Assembly: GCA_913060675.1 (NCBI GenBank)
Contig: CAJXUS010000013.1
Location: 16,193-80,192 of the forward strand
From: an uncultured Rhodospirillales bacterium
GTDB lineage: Bacteria > Pseudomonadota > Alphaproteobacteria > Kiloniellales > Kiloniellaceae
Length of the DNA stretch: 64,000 nt
Reading direction: 5' to 3'
Positions within the stretch are counted from its first letter, which is position 1; each line of letters begins with the position of its first letter. The translations under genes were made by a program, and so were the position numbers. Positions 27,911-36,985 of the stretch are shown piece after piece. The notes under the pieces were generated by a model, which worked only from the letters and a program-made list of their open reading frames with translations, made no database searches and was not told the DNA's origin.

Positions 27911-28056
27911 TCCAGTTGTGATATTTTTCGATAACTTTGTCCAATCTATGACGAACTTTGGTTGAAGCATATGGATCAACACGCCATATTAGGCCTATAG
28001 AATAATTTCGCTGGTGCTTTATTTTAGATATATCCAGCTAGGTGAAAGGCAAAACC

Positions 28057-28389
28057 ATGCAAACTCAGAATCGTATCCTCGATGATCTGGCAAAAGTAGC
28101 GAGTAGCGCCATGGGTGCTGCAGCAGGAATGCGCGGCGAAGTTGAGGCGCGGATTCGTGAGCAATTCGAACGTATTATCACTCAGATGGACATTGTCCCA
28201 CGGGAAGAATTTGATGCAATGAAAGCTGTTGCGGTCAAAGCGCGTGAAGAAGGCGAAGATCTCGCGCAAAAGGTAATGTTACTAGAAGCGCGCCTTGCCA
28301 AGTTGGAAGCAGATGCGAATCAGGCGCCCAAAACTTCTGCGCCCAAAACTTCTGCACCGAAGAAAACAGCCTCTAAAAAGACTGACTGA
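28057..28389 (+). CDS. ubiK: UbiK/BMFP-domain accessory factor
   Basis: A 110-residue protein of the BMFP (YqiC/UbiK) family: an amphipathic N-terminal helix (ILDDLAKVASSAMGAAAGMRG), then MDIVPREEFDAMKAVAVKAR and a coiled coil (LEARLAKLEAD). UbiK helps ubiquinone synthesis and fuses membranes. The C-terminus carries a short tandem repeat (APKTSAPKTSAPKK) and a Lys-rich end. The frame reads back to a GTG at 28042, but ATG 28057 matches the family start. Divergent from hldD. Confidence 0.83.
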   Translation: MQTQNRILDDLAKVASSAMGAAAGMRGEVEARIREQFERIITQMDIVPREEFDAMKAVAVKAREEGEDLAQKVMLLEARLAKLEADANQAPKTSAPKTSAPKKTASKKTD

Positions 28390-28460
28390 GAAACAGGGAA
28401 TAACCTTCCCCAAAATACATTAGTATTTACATGAGAAGCCGATTTCTTAGGATCGATATC

Positions 28461-28495
28461 AAAAGCTCGGAGCATTTGTTCCGGGCTTTTATTTT
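28461..28495 (+). terminator. Intrinsic terminator of the ubiK-like gene
   Basis: AAAAGCTCGGA pairs with TTCCGGGCTTTT (one G-T pair) and is followed by ATTTTGT. It lies 72 bases after the stop. Confidence 0.8.
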
Positions 28496-28630
28496 GTCGT
28501 TTTTACTTGAATCATAGATTCGATCTGTGCCACACTATATTTAGTAGGGTGTTGTTATTAGTGTTCAACATATTGAATGCTGCGGCGCCAATTGTGTCTT
28601 GCTCGACTATTCTAGTGAGGGGTCAGTGCA

Positions 28631-29131
28631 ATGAATTCAGATACTACAAATCAGCTACTACCTTTTAATCCCATTGATGCAATCGAAGAGTGGGTCCTGG
28701 ATTATAACTGGGACTTTGAGCGGGAAAGTGATTTCGAGCTCTTGGCCGTGATAGAGGGGAACTGGAGTCCGCTTCACCTTCATTTCCAATGGCAAAGTGA
28801 ATTACAAGCAATGTTTTTTGCGTGTCATGGCGATGTTGAGGTCCCACAAGCGGCCTTCAGCCGTATTTGCGAACTCTTGGTTTCAGTAAATAGCCAGCTC
28901 TGGCTTGGGCACTTTGATTTTATTCCAGAAACTGGGGCTCCAGCCTATCGCCATACCATACCGTTACGTGGACAAGATGGTTTCAGTGAAGATCAAACCG
29001 AAGATTTAGTTGCAACCGCAATCGCAGAATGGGATCGCTTAATTCCCGCAATTCAGTTGATTTCTTCAGGGGGGGATTCCGAATTAAATGCCATCGATCT
29101 TGCCTTGATGGATACGGCAGGAGAAGCGTAG
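28631..29131 (+). CDS. YbjN-domain protein
   Basis: A 166-residue soluble acidic protein of the YbjN family (fold of type III secretion chaperones). Recognisable segments are WVLDYNWDFERESDFELLAV, LHFQWQSELQAMFFAC and LLVSVNSQLWLGHFDF. A GAGGGG ribosome-binding site precedes ATG 28631. It stands 38 bases upstream of proC, a conserved alphaproteobacterial pairing. Function unknown. Confidence 0.82.
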   Translation: MNSDTTNQLLPFNPIDAIEEWVLDYNWDFERESDFELLAVIEGNWSPLHLHFQWQSELQAMFFACHGDVEVPQAAFSRICELLVSVNSQLWLGHFDFIPETGAPAYRHTIPLRGQDGFSEDQTEDLVATAIAEWDRLIPAIQLISSGGDSELNAIDLALMDTAGEA

Positions 29132-29169
29132 AGTTCTGTTCCAGATAATTTAGGAATGGGACAAGCTAG

Positions 29170-29991
29170 ATGCTTAATGGTGGAACTTTGCTGCTTATTG
29201 GTTGCGGTAAAATGGGTGGCGCTATGTTACAGGGATGGTTGGATCGAGGTCTTTCCGGCTCTCAAGTAACTATTGTCGACCCTTCAGCAAAAGCGAGTTA
29301 TTTAGACACCTTTAAGAAACAAGGTGTTACTGCCGTTGAAAATCTAAATGATGTTGATGCAGACTTGTCGCCTGCTCTCGTCATGTTTGCAATCAAACCT
29401 CAGATGATGGACGACGCCATCGGGAATTACCGACGCTTTGTGAGGCCTGATACTGTGTTTTTATCGGTGGTGGCTGGTAAGAAAATTTCTTTTTATGAAA
29501 ATAATTTGGGTGTTGATGCTGCAATTGTCAGAACAATGCCAAATACCCCGGCGGCTGTGTCCCGGGGCATGACTGTCCTCTATGCAAACCCCAATGTTAG
29601 TGATGAACAAAAGGCTATTTGCCAGGAATTTATGGCGGCTGTTGGTGAAACTGCATGGCTTGATAAGGAAGAACAGATTGATGCCGTCACAGGGGTGTCT
29701 GGTAGTGGTCCCGCCTATATTTTCCTGATGGCAGAGTGTTTGGCACAGGCCGGGGTCGATGCAGGGTTACCAGAAGAGTTGGCCCGTAAGTTGGCCCATA
29801 CCACGGTTTCTGGTGCAGGAGAACTTATTCATCAATCTGATGAAACGCCTACTCAATTGCGTATTAACGTCACCAGTCCAAATGGCACTACCCAGGCAGC
29901 GTTAGAGGTCCTTATGGCGGATAATGGCCTGCAACCCATTTTGACCAAAGCGGTTGCTGCTGCAACAAGCCGAAGTAAGGCTCTATCCTGA
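29170..29991 (+). CDS. proC: Pyrroline-5-carboxylate reductase
   Basis: A 273-residue P5C reductase, the last step of proline synthesis with NAD(P)H. The dinucleotide-binding LLIGCGKMGGAMLQGWL (about residues 8-24), the IVRTMPNTPA motif (about 118-127) and the C-terminal GSGPAYIFLMAECL with TSPNGTTQAALEVL are all canonical. It follows the ybjN-like gene in one apparent operon. Confidence 0.95.
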   Translation: MLNGGTLLLIGCGKMGGAMLQGWLDRGLSGSQVTIVDPSAKASYLDTFKKQGVTAVENLNDVDADLSPALVMFAIKPQMMDDAIGNYRRFVRPDTVFLSVVAGKKISFYENNLGVDAAIVRTMPNTPAAVSRGMTVLYANPNVSDEQKAICQEFMAAVGETAWLDKEEQIDAVTGVSGSGPAYIFLMAECLAQAGVDAGLPEELARKLAHTTVSGAGELIHQSDETPTQLRINVTSPNGTTQAALEVLMADNGLQPILTKAVAAATSRSKALS

Positions 29992-30130
29992 TAATTTGGA
30001 AACTGCACTGTAAAATGAGGAAATGTCTCTCCTTTTGGTTATAAAATCTGTTCCTATCAAGTGAGACACTTCTTCAACTAATCTGCTATGATAAAGTAGT
30101 TCCTCGTTATTACAGGTGTGGAGTCAAAAG

Positions 30131-30733
30131 ATGAAAAAGACAGAAATACCTCGACATATCGTAGATACGGCAATGTCCTTGGCGGCGGAGAAAGGTTGGC
30201 GAGATTTATCTCTTGCAGATATTTCTGATGCGGCGAAGGTTCCGCTATCTAAATTGCACGCGTTGTTTTCTTCTAAACAGGCTATTGTGCGATTTATATC
30301 TCACAGTGCAGATCGCCAGATTATCGATGATGAAGATGGCGATCGCCTAGAACAGCCTGCTAAAGATCGATTGTTTGATTTACTCATGAACAGGTTTGAT
30401 GCGCTTCAACCTTATAAAGAAGGTTTGGCTGCTATTGTTCATGATGGCAGTCGTGACCCCTTAATGGGTATTGCATATTTATGTAATTTACGTCGATCTA
30501 TGGCATTAATGCTTGAAGCTGCCGGGCTATCCACTACAGGGTTTAGAGGGATTCTACGCATTAAAGTGTTATCATTGCTCTATTTAAAGGTCTTCCGGAT
30601 CTGGCTGGGAGATGAGAGTGAAGATTTAACAAAAACGATGTCAGCCTTGGATAAGGGGCTTGAACGCATTGATTCTTGGGCGCGCCGCTGTTCCCGCTCT
30701 TGTGCTCCGAAAAAAACGCAACAAGCGCTATAG
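30131..30733 (+). CDS. TetR-like transcriptional regulator
   Basis: A 200-residue protein with an N-terminal TetR helix-turn-helix (AAEKGWRDLSLADISDAAKV, then PLSKLHALFSSKQAIVRF, residues 13-50) and an all-helical C-terminal domain of no recognised ligand class. The frame extends back to 30116 but ATG 30131 has GGAG eight bases before it. It lies between proC and csaA on the same strand, its own promoter probably within the 139 bases before it. It also resembles COQ9-type TetR-fold proteins in size and helix pattern, so DNA binding is not certain. Confidence 0.75.
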   Translation: MKKTEIPRHIVDTAMSLAAEKGWRDLSLADISDAAKVPLSKLHALFSSKQAIVRFISHSADRQIIDDEDGDRLEQPAKDRLFDLLMNRFDALQPYKEGLAAIVHDGSRDPLMGIAYLCNLRRSMALMLEAAGLSTTGFRGILRIKVLSLLYLKVFRIWLGDESEDLTKTMSALDKGLERIDSWARRCSRSCAPKKTQQAL

Positions 30734-30799
30734 CAATCCTTGCGTTGTCCTCGTGGCCCATCCAAACTCTTGTAAGTTTTGAGGAGTTTGGATTTGAGT

Positions 30800-31150
30800 A
30801 TGAGTGGCGAAACGGCAGACATTACATTCGACGATTTCTTAAAGGTTGATATCAGGGTTGGGACCGTCATAGATGCGCAACCTTATCCTGAAGCCCGGCG
30901 ACCTGCGATAAAGCTTTGGGTCGATTTTGGAGAAGAGTTTGGCGTGAAAAAGTCTTCAGCCCAGATCACTCTTCACTATATTCCAGAAGATCTTATTGGT
31001 CGACAGGTTATGGCTGTGGTCAATTTTCCACCTCGGCAAATTGGTAAGTTCATGTCCGAAATACTTGTGCTCGGCGCTTCAGATCCAGAGGGTGGTATCG
31101 TGTTGATTGCTCCTGACAAAGAAGTGCCTAACGGAAGCAGGATGCACTAG
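30800..31150 (+). CDS. csaA: tRNA-binding protein CsaA
   Basis: A 116-residue CsaA-type OB-fold protein, homologous to the tRNA-binding domain of MetRS. Diagnostic are FDDFLKVDIRVGTVIDAQPY, EARRPAIKLWVDFG, KKSSAQIT and VVNFPPRQIGKFMSEILVLG. CsaA is proposed to act as an export-related chaperone and binds tRNA. GAGGAG stands 13 bases before ATG 30800 and seven before an in-frame TTG at 30794, so the true start may be the TTG. Converges with the histidine kinase gene. Confidence 0.88.
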   Translation: MSGETADITFDDFLKVDIRVGTVIDAQPYPEARRPAIKLWVDFGEEFGVKKSSAQITLHYIPEDLIGRQVMAVVNFPPRQIGKFMSEILVLGASDPEGGIVLIAPDKEVPNGSRMH

Positions 31151-31175
31151 AGTTCGGGATTGGATATCTGTTTTT

Positions 31176-32588
31176 TTAAAAAGGTAGTGTAATTCGGGCC
31201 CGAAGCCCCCCGCCGGGGGCTTCTTCCAGGGAGAGATCCCCACCATGATTGCTAATTATATCATTGGCGATAGAAAGCCCCAATCCTATACCTCCGGTGG
31301 CTTGGTTGCGAGACTGCTCTAATCGGAAAAATGGTTTGAGGACATCGTTACGACTTTCCTCCGGGATGCCTGGGCCGTCGTCATCAACTGTAATCTCTAA
31401 AAATTGCCTTTGTTGCGCTGTTCTGATTTTTGCACATATCATAACGTGCATTCCGTATCTTTGCGCATTGATGACCAAGTTGGTTATCGCACGTTTGAAG
31501 TTTTCTTTCCGTAAGGGGATTTCGATGTTTTCTTCGATGTGTAAATCAATCGGGTTATTGTTTATCCCCAGTTGATGGACAAGGTCTTTGAGCAGAGAAG
31601 ATATGTCGCAAGTCGCGGTTTCCTCCTGACCTTCCCCTCTGGCAAACGCGAGATAACCTTCAACCATTTTCTCCATATCGGAAACATCTGCTTGAAGGTT
31701 TTTTGTATCTTCATCTTGGCCTGACATTGCAAGTTGGAGCTTCATGCGGGTTAAGGGGGTGCGTAAATCATGGCTCACACCTGCGAGCATTGCCGTGCGG
31801 TGCTCAACTTGGCGTTTGATGCGTGAGCGCATTCGGATAAACGCACCTGAAGCCTGCCTTACTTCAGTTGCACCTTCAGGTTTGAAACCTTTGACATCCC
31901 GACCTTTTCCAAAACTCTCAGCTGCTCTGGCGAGACGTTGAATGGGTCTGACCTGGTTCCTCATGAAAATAAAGGCAACGCCAAAGGTGATGACGGAGGA
32001 GCCAACCATCCACAAAATAACGAGATAGGTTGTCGACGTGAACAGACGTTTGCTTGGTACTAGAACTAGCAATACGCCTTCATTAATCTGGACTTGAATT
32101 TTAACCTGATCAATCAAGCTGACGGTATCTATGGTGTAGGGGTATTCTTTTTTAAGGTTTTTAACGATCTGATCATTAATTGCCTGGTCCAATCGACGCT
32201 CGAGTACAGACCAGCCCGGTGTCCAGTACGTTGGAGGAAGTTCAATTCCGTGGTGCAAGGTAAGCGATAGATCCGCTGTCTTTTGCATAAGCTGAAATAT
32301 GTGGGCTTTTTCATAAGGTGTTTCTGCGTCTTGTAGAAGGAGTATAGACGCAGCAATATCCCCGGCCAGTCCTTGTGCGAGACGCTTGGTAACCGTTTCG
32401 TAGTGACGATCATAGAATACCCAAACAGATATCGCCTGGACGAGTAACAAGGGGGTAATAATGATCAGTAACGACCGCCCTAAGAGAGATTTAGGGAGAT
32501 ATCGTTTCAGGAAAAACGGACGTTTGCGAGAACGGCTTTCTTCTACGTTGGTTGGGTTTTGAATTTTTTGAATAGGTTCAGATGTCAT
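31176..32588 (-). CDS. EnvZ-like sensor histidine kinase
   Basis: A 470-residue membrane kinase. Two transmembrane helices (about residues 35-58 and 187-210) enclose a periplasmic sensor of about 125 residues; a HAMP linker (RNQVRPIQRLARAAESFGKG), HisKA with phospho-His in VSHDLRTPLTRMKLQL (about 270) and an HATPase domain (NAQRYG, DDGPGIPE, GGIGLGLSIAN) follow. EnvZ-type architecture. It starts two bases after the response regulator, so the pair is co-translated. Signal unknown. Confidence 0.92.
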   Translation of the reverse strand: MTSEPIQKIQNPTNVEESRSRKRPFFLKRYLPKSLLGRSLLIIITPLLLVQAISVWVFYDRHYETVTKRLAQGLAGDIAASILLLQDAETPYEKAHIFQLMQKTADLSLTLHHGIELPPTYWTPGWSVLERRLDQAINDQIVKNLKKEYPYTIDTVSLIDQVKIQVQINEGVLLVLVPSKRLFTSTTYLVILWMVGSSVITFGVAFIFMRNQVRPIQRLARAAESFGKGRDVKGFKPEGATEVRQASGAFIRMRSRIKRQVEHRTAMLAGVSHDLRTPLTRMKLQLAMSGQDEDTKNLQADVSDMEKMVEGYLAFARGEGQEETATCDISSLLKDLVHQLGINNNPIDLHIEENIEIPLRKENFKRAITNLVINAQRYGMHVMICAKIRTAQQRQFLEITVDDDGPGIPEESRNDVLKPFFRLEQSRNQATGGIGLGLSIANDIISNHGGDLSLEEAPGGGLRARITLPF

Positions 32589-32590
32589 GT

Positions 32591-33286
32591 TTAATCTGTT
32601 TTTAGGACATAACCGACACCACGAATGGTCTGTAGGTACCGAGGATATTTGGGGTCTTGTTCTATTTTCCGGCGCAATCTGGTAACTTGAACGTCGACAC
32701 TACGTGTATTCGATAGATCAGAGCCTTCTTCGACCAGTTCATCTCTTCTAACGGCTGATCCTGATTGCTCCGCCAAAGTTTTTAGGAGGGCAGCTTCTAC
32801 ATCTGTCAGGTGAATAAAGTCGTCATTATTCCAGAGTTGTGATTTACGGACATCAAATCTAAACGTTCCAAAAATAATATTCTCAGACGGCAACTCTTTT
32901 TCCAGAGGCTTGCTTTGGATGCGTTTTAAAATTGCATTGATACGTAGTACCAGCTCTCTAGGTTCAAAGGGTTTTGATAGATAATCATCGGCACCTGATT
33001 CCAAACCGCTTATCCGATCACCCGTTTCCCCCATGGCGGTAAGTAGCAGAATTGGAACATCGTCTTTTTCGCGCAACGACTGCGTAAGTTCTAATCCAGT
33101 TTCCCCAGGCATCATGATATCAAGAATAAGCAGGTCAAATGAAAGTGACACCAAGTGTGATCTCGCTTCTGCTGCACTTGACGCGGTGGTTACCACAAAA
33201 CCTTGATCGGTAAGAAACTTCTGAAGAAGGTTTCTAAGTCGAGTATCGTCATCAACAACCAAAAGATGCGGGTTCATATCATGCAT
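32591..33286 (-). CDS. OmpR/PetR-like response regulator
   Basis: A 231-residue response regulator: receiver domain with phospho-Asp in LLILDIMMPGETGL (about residue 54), conserved Lys in DYLSKPFEPREL, and a C-terminal OmpR winged helix ending VTRLRRKIEQDPKYPRYLQT. An in-frame ATG three codons in (33277) is an equal start choice. Order MarR - response regulator - kinase, divergent from ilvE, matches the petP-petR region of other Alphaproteobacteria, where PetR is needed for bc1 expression; orthology is inferred. Confidence 0.92.
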   Translation of the reverse strand: MHDMNPHLLVVDDDTRLRNLLQKFLTDQGFVVTTASSAAEARSHLVSLSFDLLILDIMMPGETGLELTQSLREKDDVPILLLTAMGETGDRISGLESGADDYLSKPFEPRELVLRINAILKRIQSKPLEKELPSENIIFGTFRFDVRKSQLWNNDDFIHLTDVEAALLKTLAEQSGSAVRRDELVEEGSDLSNTRSVDVQVTRLRRKIEQDPKYPRYLQTIRGVGYVLKTD

Positions 33287-33356
33287 ATTGCCCAGTATAA
33301 CGCCTCGTTTGTTCTTTCCCAGATCTTAATTCTGCTTATTCAGAGATAGGATTGAT

Positions 33357-33863
33357 CTATCGGTTAGAAAAGGGGCTTTTTTGTTTATTGGTAAATCTGG
33401 GGCGATCGTCTTCTTCCATCATGTTCATCAGAACTGACCGGAAACCAGCGACAGCTTCGGCGCCGGATTCTTTATAGGCTCTGACAATACGCTGGCGCTG
33501 GACATTGAACAGTTTCTCATCCAACTCCAAACCTTTCTCGGTTAACTCCAATAAGCGCTGACGGCGATCCTCCGCGCCTGGCGTCTGCTTGATGAAACCT
33601 TCCCTGACCAGTTGACCAAGGACTCGAGAGAGGCTCTGCTTTGTAATTTGCAGGATCGAAAGCAGTTCACTAACAGTGATTCCTGGGTTGCGTCCAACGA
33701 AGTGGATTACACGGTGGTGAGCGCGACCAAAACCATATTCAGCGAGAAGTTCATCGGGTTCCCCAGTGAAATCTCTATAGGCGAAAAAGAGGAGTTCAAT
33801 CGCCTGCATAATCTCCTCAGTTCGTAGAAAAAGAGGATTTGTTCCTGATTTTACGTCAGTCAT
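33357..33863 (-). CDS. MarR-family transcriptional regulator (PetP-like)
   Basis: A 168-residue MarR protein with the winged helix at about residues 55-115 (PGITVSELLSILQITKQSLS, RVLGQLVREGFI, DRRQRLLELTEKG). It resembles PetP of other Alphaproteobacteria by position: next to an OmpR-type regulator and divergent from ilvE. Ligand unknown. The 181 bases to the ilvE start include several AT-rich segments that may hold its operator, but I see no clear palindrome other than CGATC-GGGCGATC-type half sites near 33980. Confidence 0.9.
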   Translation of the reverse strand: MTDVKSGTNPLFLRTEEIMQAIELLFFAYRDFTGEPDELLAEYGFGRAHHRVIHFVGRNPGITVSELLSILQITKQSLSRVLGQLVREGFIKQTPGAEDRRQRLLELTEKGLELDEKLFNVQRQRIVRAYKESGAEAVAGFRSVLMNMMEEDDRPRFTNKQKSPFSNR

Positions 33864-34044
33864 GTTGACTTATCTATTGAAGTGCTGTTACATAATGACA
33901 GGCGAAATTGAAATAATTTATCAAAATAACCTGCAAACGGAAAATATATTTACCTTTTACTGTAGTGTATTCGATCGGGCGATCAAATAGACGGTAACGG
34001 TTGACGGTGACTTGAGACACTATACCACCTTGAACGGGAAAGCC

Positions 34045-34923
34045 ATGACTATGCTTCCATTTGACGATCGCGACGGTTTTATCTGGTACGACGGAGAAAT
34101 AATCTCCTGGAGAGATGCCAAACTTCATGTTCTCAGCCATGGCTTACATTATGGAAGCAGTGTGTTTGAAGGCGAAAGAGCCTACAACGGGAAAATTTTC
34201 AAGATGCGCGAACACCATGAACGCCTTATTCGTTCTGGAGAATTGCTCGGTTTCAAAAACCCTTATTCTGTCGTTGAAATTGACCAAGCCTGTAAAGTGG
34301 TTATGGAAGCAAATAATATCGTGGATGGCTATCTTCGCCCAGTGGCTTGGCGTGGTAGTGAAATGATGGCTGTATCGGCTCAGCGGTCGAAAATCCATGT
34401 GGCGATCGCGGCGTGGGAGTGGCCTTCTTATTTTTCTCCGGAAGCACGTCTGGAAGGCATTCGTTTGGATTTTGCCGAGTGGCGCCGCCCAGACCCAGCT
34501 ACTGCTCCGGTCAACTCAAAAGCTGCAGGGCTTTACATGATTGCGACCCTCTCCAAGCATGCCGCTGAGGAAAAAGGCTACAACGATGCCTTGATGCTCG
34601 ATTACCGGGGACAAATCGCAGAGGCAACCGGAGCTAATGTGTTCTTGATCCAGGCCGGGAAAATACATACACCGACCCCAGATTGCTTCTTGGATGGCAT
34701 TACCCGGCGGACGGTTATTGGTCTGGCAAAAGAAAAGGGTTATGACGTCATTGAACGGGCGATCATGCCTGAAGAACTGGCTCATACGCAGGAAGTCTTC
34801 CTGACAGGGACAGCTGTGGAGGTTACTCCTGTTCGCGAAATCGGCGAATACAAATTTACCCCAGGAGAGATCACAAAAGACCTTCTCTTGGCTTATGATG
34901 AGTTGGTTCGCAAACCAAGCTGA
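34045..34923 (+). CDS. ilvE: Branched-chain amino acid aminotransferase
   Basis: A 292-residue class IV PLP aminotransferase that makes Val, Leu and Ile from their oxo acids. GLHYGSSVFEGERAY (about residues 33-47) is the family signature, the PLP Lys is in PVNSKAAGLYMIATLSKHA (about 155-173), and the cofactor phosphate loop is EATGANVFLIQ. The frame begins at 34012, but ATG 34045 gives the family-typical start (MLPFDDRDGFIWYDG). Divergent from the MarR gene, a conserved arrangement. Confidence 0.93.
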   Translation: MTMLPFDDRDGFIWYDGEIISWRDAKLHVLSHGLHYGSSVFEGERAYNGKIFKMREHHERLIRSGELLGFKNPYSVVEIDQACKVVMEANNIVDGYLRPVAWRGSEMMAVSAQRSKIHVAIAAWEWPSYFSPEARLEGIRLDFAEWRRPDPATAPVNSKAAGLYMIATLSKHAAEEKGYNDALMLDYRGQIAEATGANVFLIQAGKIHTPTPDCFLDGITRRTVIGLAKEKGYDVIERAIMPEELAHTQEVFLTGTAVEVTPVREIGEYKFTPGEITKDLLLAYDELVRKPS

Positions 34924-35023
34924 TTTATATCAGAAACGAAACTTTAAAACGGGTGGCATGACATCGGGTTGGGCATCTGACTGTGGGTCACTCGTTTCGT
35001 CTTACGGTGCACTCAAGTCGTAC

Positions 35024-35476
35024 TTATTCTTCATGCCATCTGGAGGCTGCATCATCGTCAGAATCTCTGGCATCGACCCATTTACCGCCTTTTGAGGTTT
35101 CTTCAAGTTTCCAAAACGGGGCCTTGGTTTTTAGGTAGTCCATTAAAAATTCACAACTCTCAAATGCGTCTTTACGATGCTTACTACAAGTGACAACGAG
35201 GACGATCTGCTCACCGGGCTCCATTCGACCGTAGCGGTGGATAATGAGGCTGGCATCAAGTTCCCATCTCTGGTGGGCCTCAGCTTCAATTTCTTCAAGT
35301 AGTTTCTCTGTCATGCCTGGATAGTGTTCTAAGGTCATTGCTGAGATGTTTTCATCGCTAGCGATATCACGGACAAGGCCAAGGAATGAAGCGACACCAC
35401 CAATCGAGTGGTTGTTTTCGGTTAGCTTTCTCAGCTCTAGGCCGACGTCAAAATCTTCTTGTTGAACTCTAATCAT
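35024..35476 (-). CDS. moaE: Molybdopterin synthase catalytic subunit
   Basis: A 150-residue MoaE, which with MoaD converts precursor Z (cPMP) to molybdopterin. Motifs: GGVASFLGLVRD, ALTLEHYPGMTE-like MTLEHYPGMTEKLLEEIE, IIHRYGRMEPGEQIVLV and the active-site HRKDAFESCEFLMDYLKTKAPFWK. The frame extends to a GTG at 35485, but ATG 35476 has AGGTGG five bases upstream. Its start lies just inside the moaD stop, indicating coupling. Confidence 0.94.
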   Translation of the reverse strand: MIRVQQEDFDVGLELRKLTENNHSIGGVASFLGLVRDIASDENISAMTLEHYPGMTEKLLEEIEAEAHQRWELDASLIIHRYGRMEPGEQIVLVVTCSKHRKDAFESCEFLMDYLKTKAPFWKLEETSKGGKWVDARDSDDDAASRWHEE

Positions 35477-35477
35477 A

Positions 35478-35729
35478 TCAACCACCTGTTACGGGTGGGA
35501 AAAGAGCAACTTCATCGCCAGTTTTGATGATTTGATCAAGCTCTGCGTATTCCTGATTAACAGCGATGCGAAGTAGGTCTCTTTTCTCCAGCGCACTGGC
35601 GTAATTCTCTCCAAGCGATGGTAGCCAGTTAAGGAGATCGCCAACGGTTTTAACCTCTACGGGTGGCGTAATTTCTTCGGTAGATTTTCCAATGGAAGTA
35701 CGAAGCCAGGCGAAGTAGAGGATTTTCAT
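35478..35729 (-). CDS. moaD: Molybdopterin synthase sulfur carrier subunit
   Basis: An 83-residue ubiquitin-fold MoaD ending in the obligatory Gly-Gly (PPVTGG), the site of thiocarboxylate formation. The segment DEVALFPPVTGG is diagnostic. It overlaps moeA by four bases and is directly followed by moaE. Confidence 0.94.
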   Translation of the reverse strand: MKILYFAWLRTSIGKSTEEITPPVEVKTVGDLLNWLPSLGENYASALEKRDLLRIAVNQEYAELDQIIKTGDEVALFPPVTGG

Positions 35730-36985
35730 AAGGCAATCTCATTAAAAGGTAGATAGGTGATCACTTGACCGGGTTCTACTGTTAACAAATCTTCTGGAAG
35801 TTCTGCAAAGCCATCCGATGCGCAGACAGAAGAAAGTACTCCAGCACCATCGCGTGGAAATTTATGTGCTACCCAAGATCCTGCGTCATTTTTCTTGAGA
35901 TGAACTCTGAGCCACTCTCTGCGATCAACCTTTTTCTTGTGATTGAAAGCCGCAATGACAGGAAAAGAGAAAGGCGCACGATACTCAGAGCCCGAAAGTA
36001 TCTGAATAAGGGGGCGGACAAAATTTGCGAAAGTCACCATTACTGCAACAGGGTTTCCAGGAAGGCCAACAAAGGCGGTTTGCCCGAGTTGTCCTAGAGC
36101 AATGGGCCGACCGGGTTTAATAGCTAAACGCCAAGCATGAAGACTACCTTGTGCCTCTACAGCTTGTTTGACGTGGTCTTCTTCCCCTACAGAAACGCCG
36201 CCAGAGGTTATGACGAGATCAAACTTACCAGCGACCCTAGAGAGCGCTTCACTTATCGTGTCAAGATCGTCGGCCAGGATACCAAGATCAGTAACTCTGC
36301 ACCCTAAATTTTGAAGCAATCCCGTAATGGCGTAACGATTAGAATCATAAACCTGACCACTTATTAAGGGGTCACCTGGATTTTTCAGCTCATCTCCTGT
36401 AGAGAAAAGCGCTACACTTAATGGTTTTCTAACCGAGATACGGGCAGTGCCGACGGCGGATATCAGGCCAAGGTCTTGTGGTCTAAGAACGCGTCCTGCT
36501 TTAAAGATGATGCTATCAACGCTGACATCCTCACCTGCAAAGCGTCGGTTGGAACCGCGTTTGATGCCGTGGGGGATTATAACATTGCCCTTGCCGTCTA
36601 ATTCACAATCTTCTTGCATGAGGACTGTATCAGCGCCCAGCGGCATTGGGGCGCCGGTAAAGATCCGTGCAGATGTTCCTTGTGCGAGGTGACCTTTGAT
36701 CCGGCTCCCAGCCGCGATGCGATCACTGATGGGGAGGAGGGTGTTCTTGTTCGTATTGAGGTCATCAAAATAGACGGCATAGCCATCCACAGCCGAATTG
36801 TCGTGGGGAGGGACATTACAGGCAGAGGTAATATCTCGGGAAAGGACTCTTCCCAAACAGTTTGCGACAGGAAGTTCTTCTTCTTCAGTTATACAATGTA
36901 CCTTTTGTTGCAGAAGGACGAGTGCTTGCGCCGTAGTCATCAGCTTGCCGCCGTGGGCAAAGCAATCGTCGGTTAACTGAGCCAT
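35726..36985 (-). CDS. moeA: Molybdopterin molybdenumtransferase
   Basis: A 419-residue MoeA, which inserts molybdate into adenylylated molybdopterin. Present are PPHDNSAVDGYAV (about residues 58-70), ARIFTGAPMPLGADTVLMQE, the MoCF-domain VITSGGVSVGEEDHVK and GLPGNPVAVMVTF. Start ATG 36985 overlaps the mobB stop by one base (TAATG). It serves molybdoenzymes such as the MsrP encoded at 51 kb. Confidence 0.95.
   Translation of the reverse strand: MAQLTDDCFAHGGKLMTTAQALVLLQQKVHCITEEEELPVANCLGRVLSRDITSACNVPPHDNSAVDGYAVYFDDLNTNKNTLLPISDRIAAGSRIKGHLAQGTSARIFTGAPMPLGADTVLMQEDCELDGKGNVIIPHGIKRGSNRRFAGEDVSVDSIIFKAGRVLRPQDLGLISAVGTARISVRKPLSVALFSTGDELKNPGDPLISGQVYDSNRYAITGLLQNLGCRVTDLGILADDLDTISEALSRVAGKFDLVITSGGVSVGEEDHVKQAVEAQGSLHAWRLAIKPGRPIALGQLGQTAFVGLPGNPVAVMVTFANFVRPLIQILSGSEYRAPFSFPVIAAFNHKKKVDRREWLRVHLKKNDAGSWVAHKFPRDGAGVLSSVCASDGFAELPEDLLTVEPGQVITYLPFNEIAL

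Noticed and set aside
31202..31223. GC-rich 9-bp palindrome just after csaA, considered as its terminator.
   Set aside because: It lies inside the histidine kinase coding region (encoding EEAPGGG) and has no T-tract on the csaA strand.
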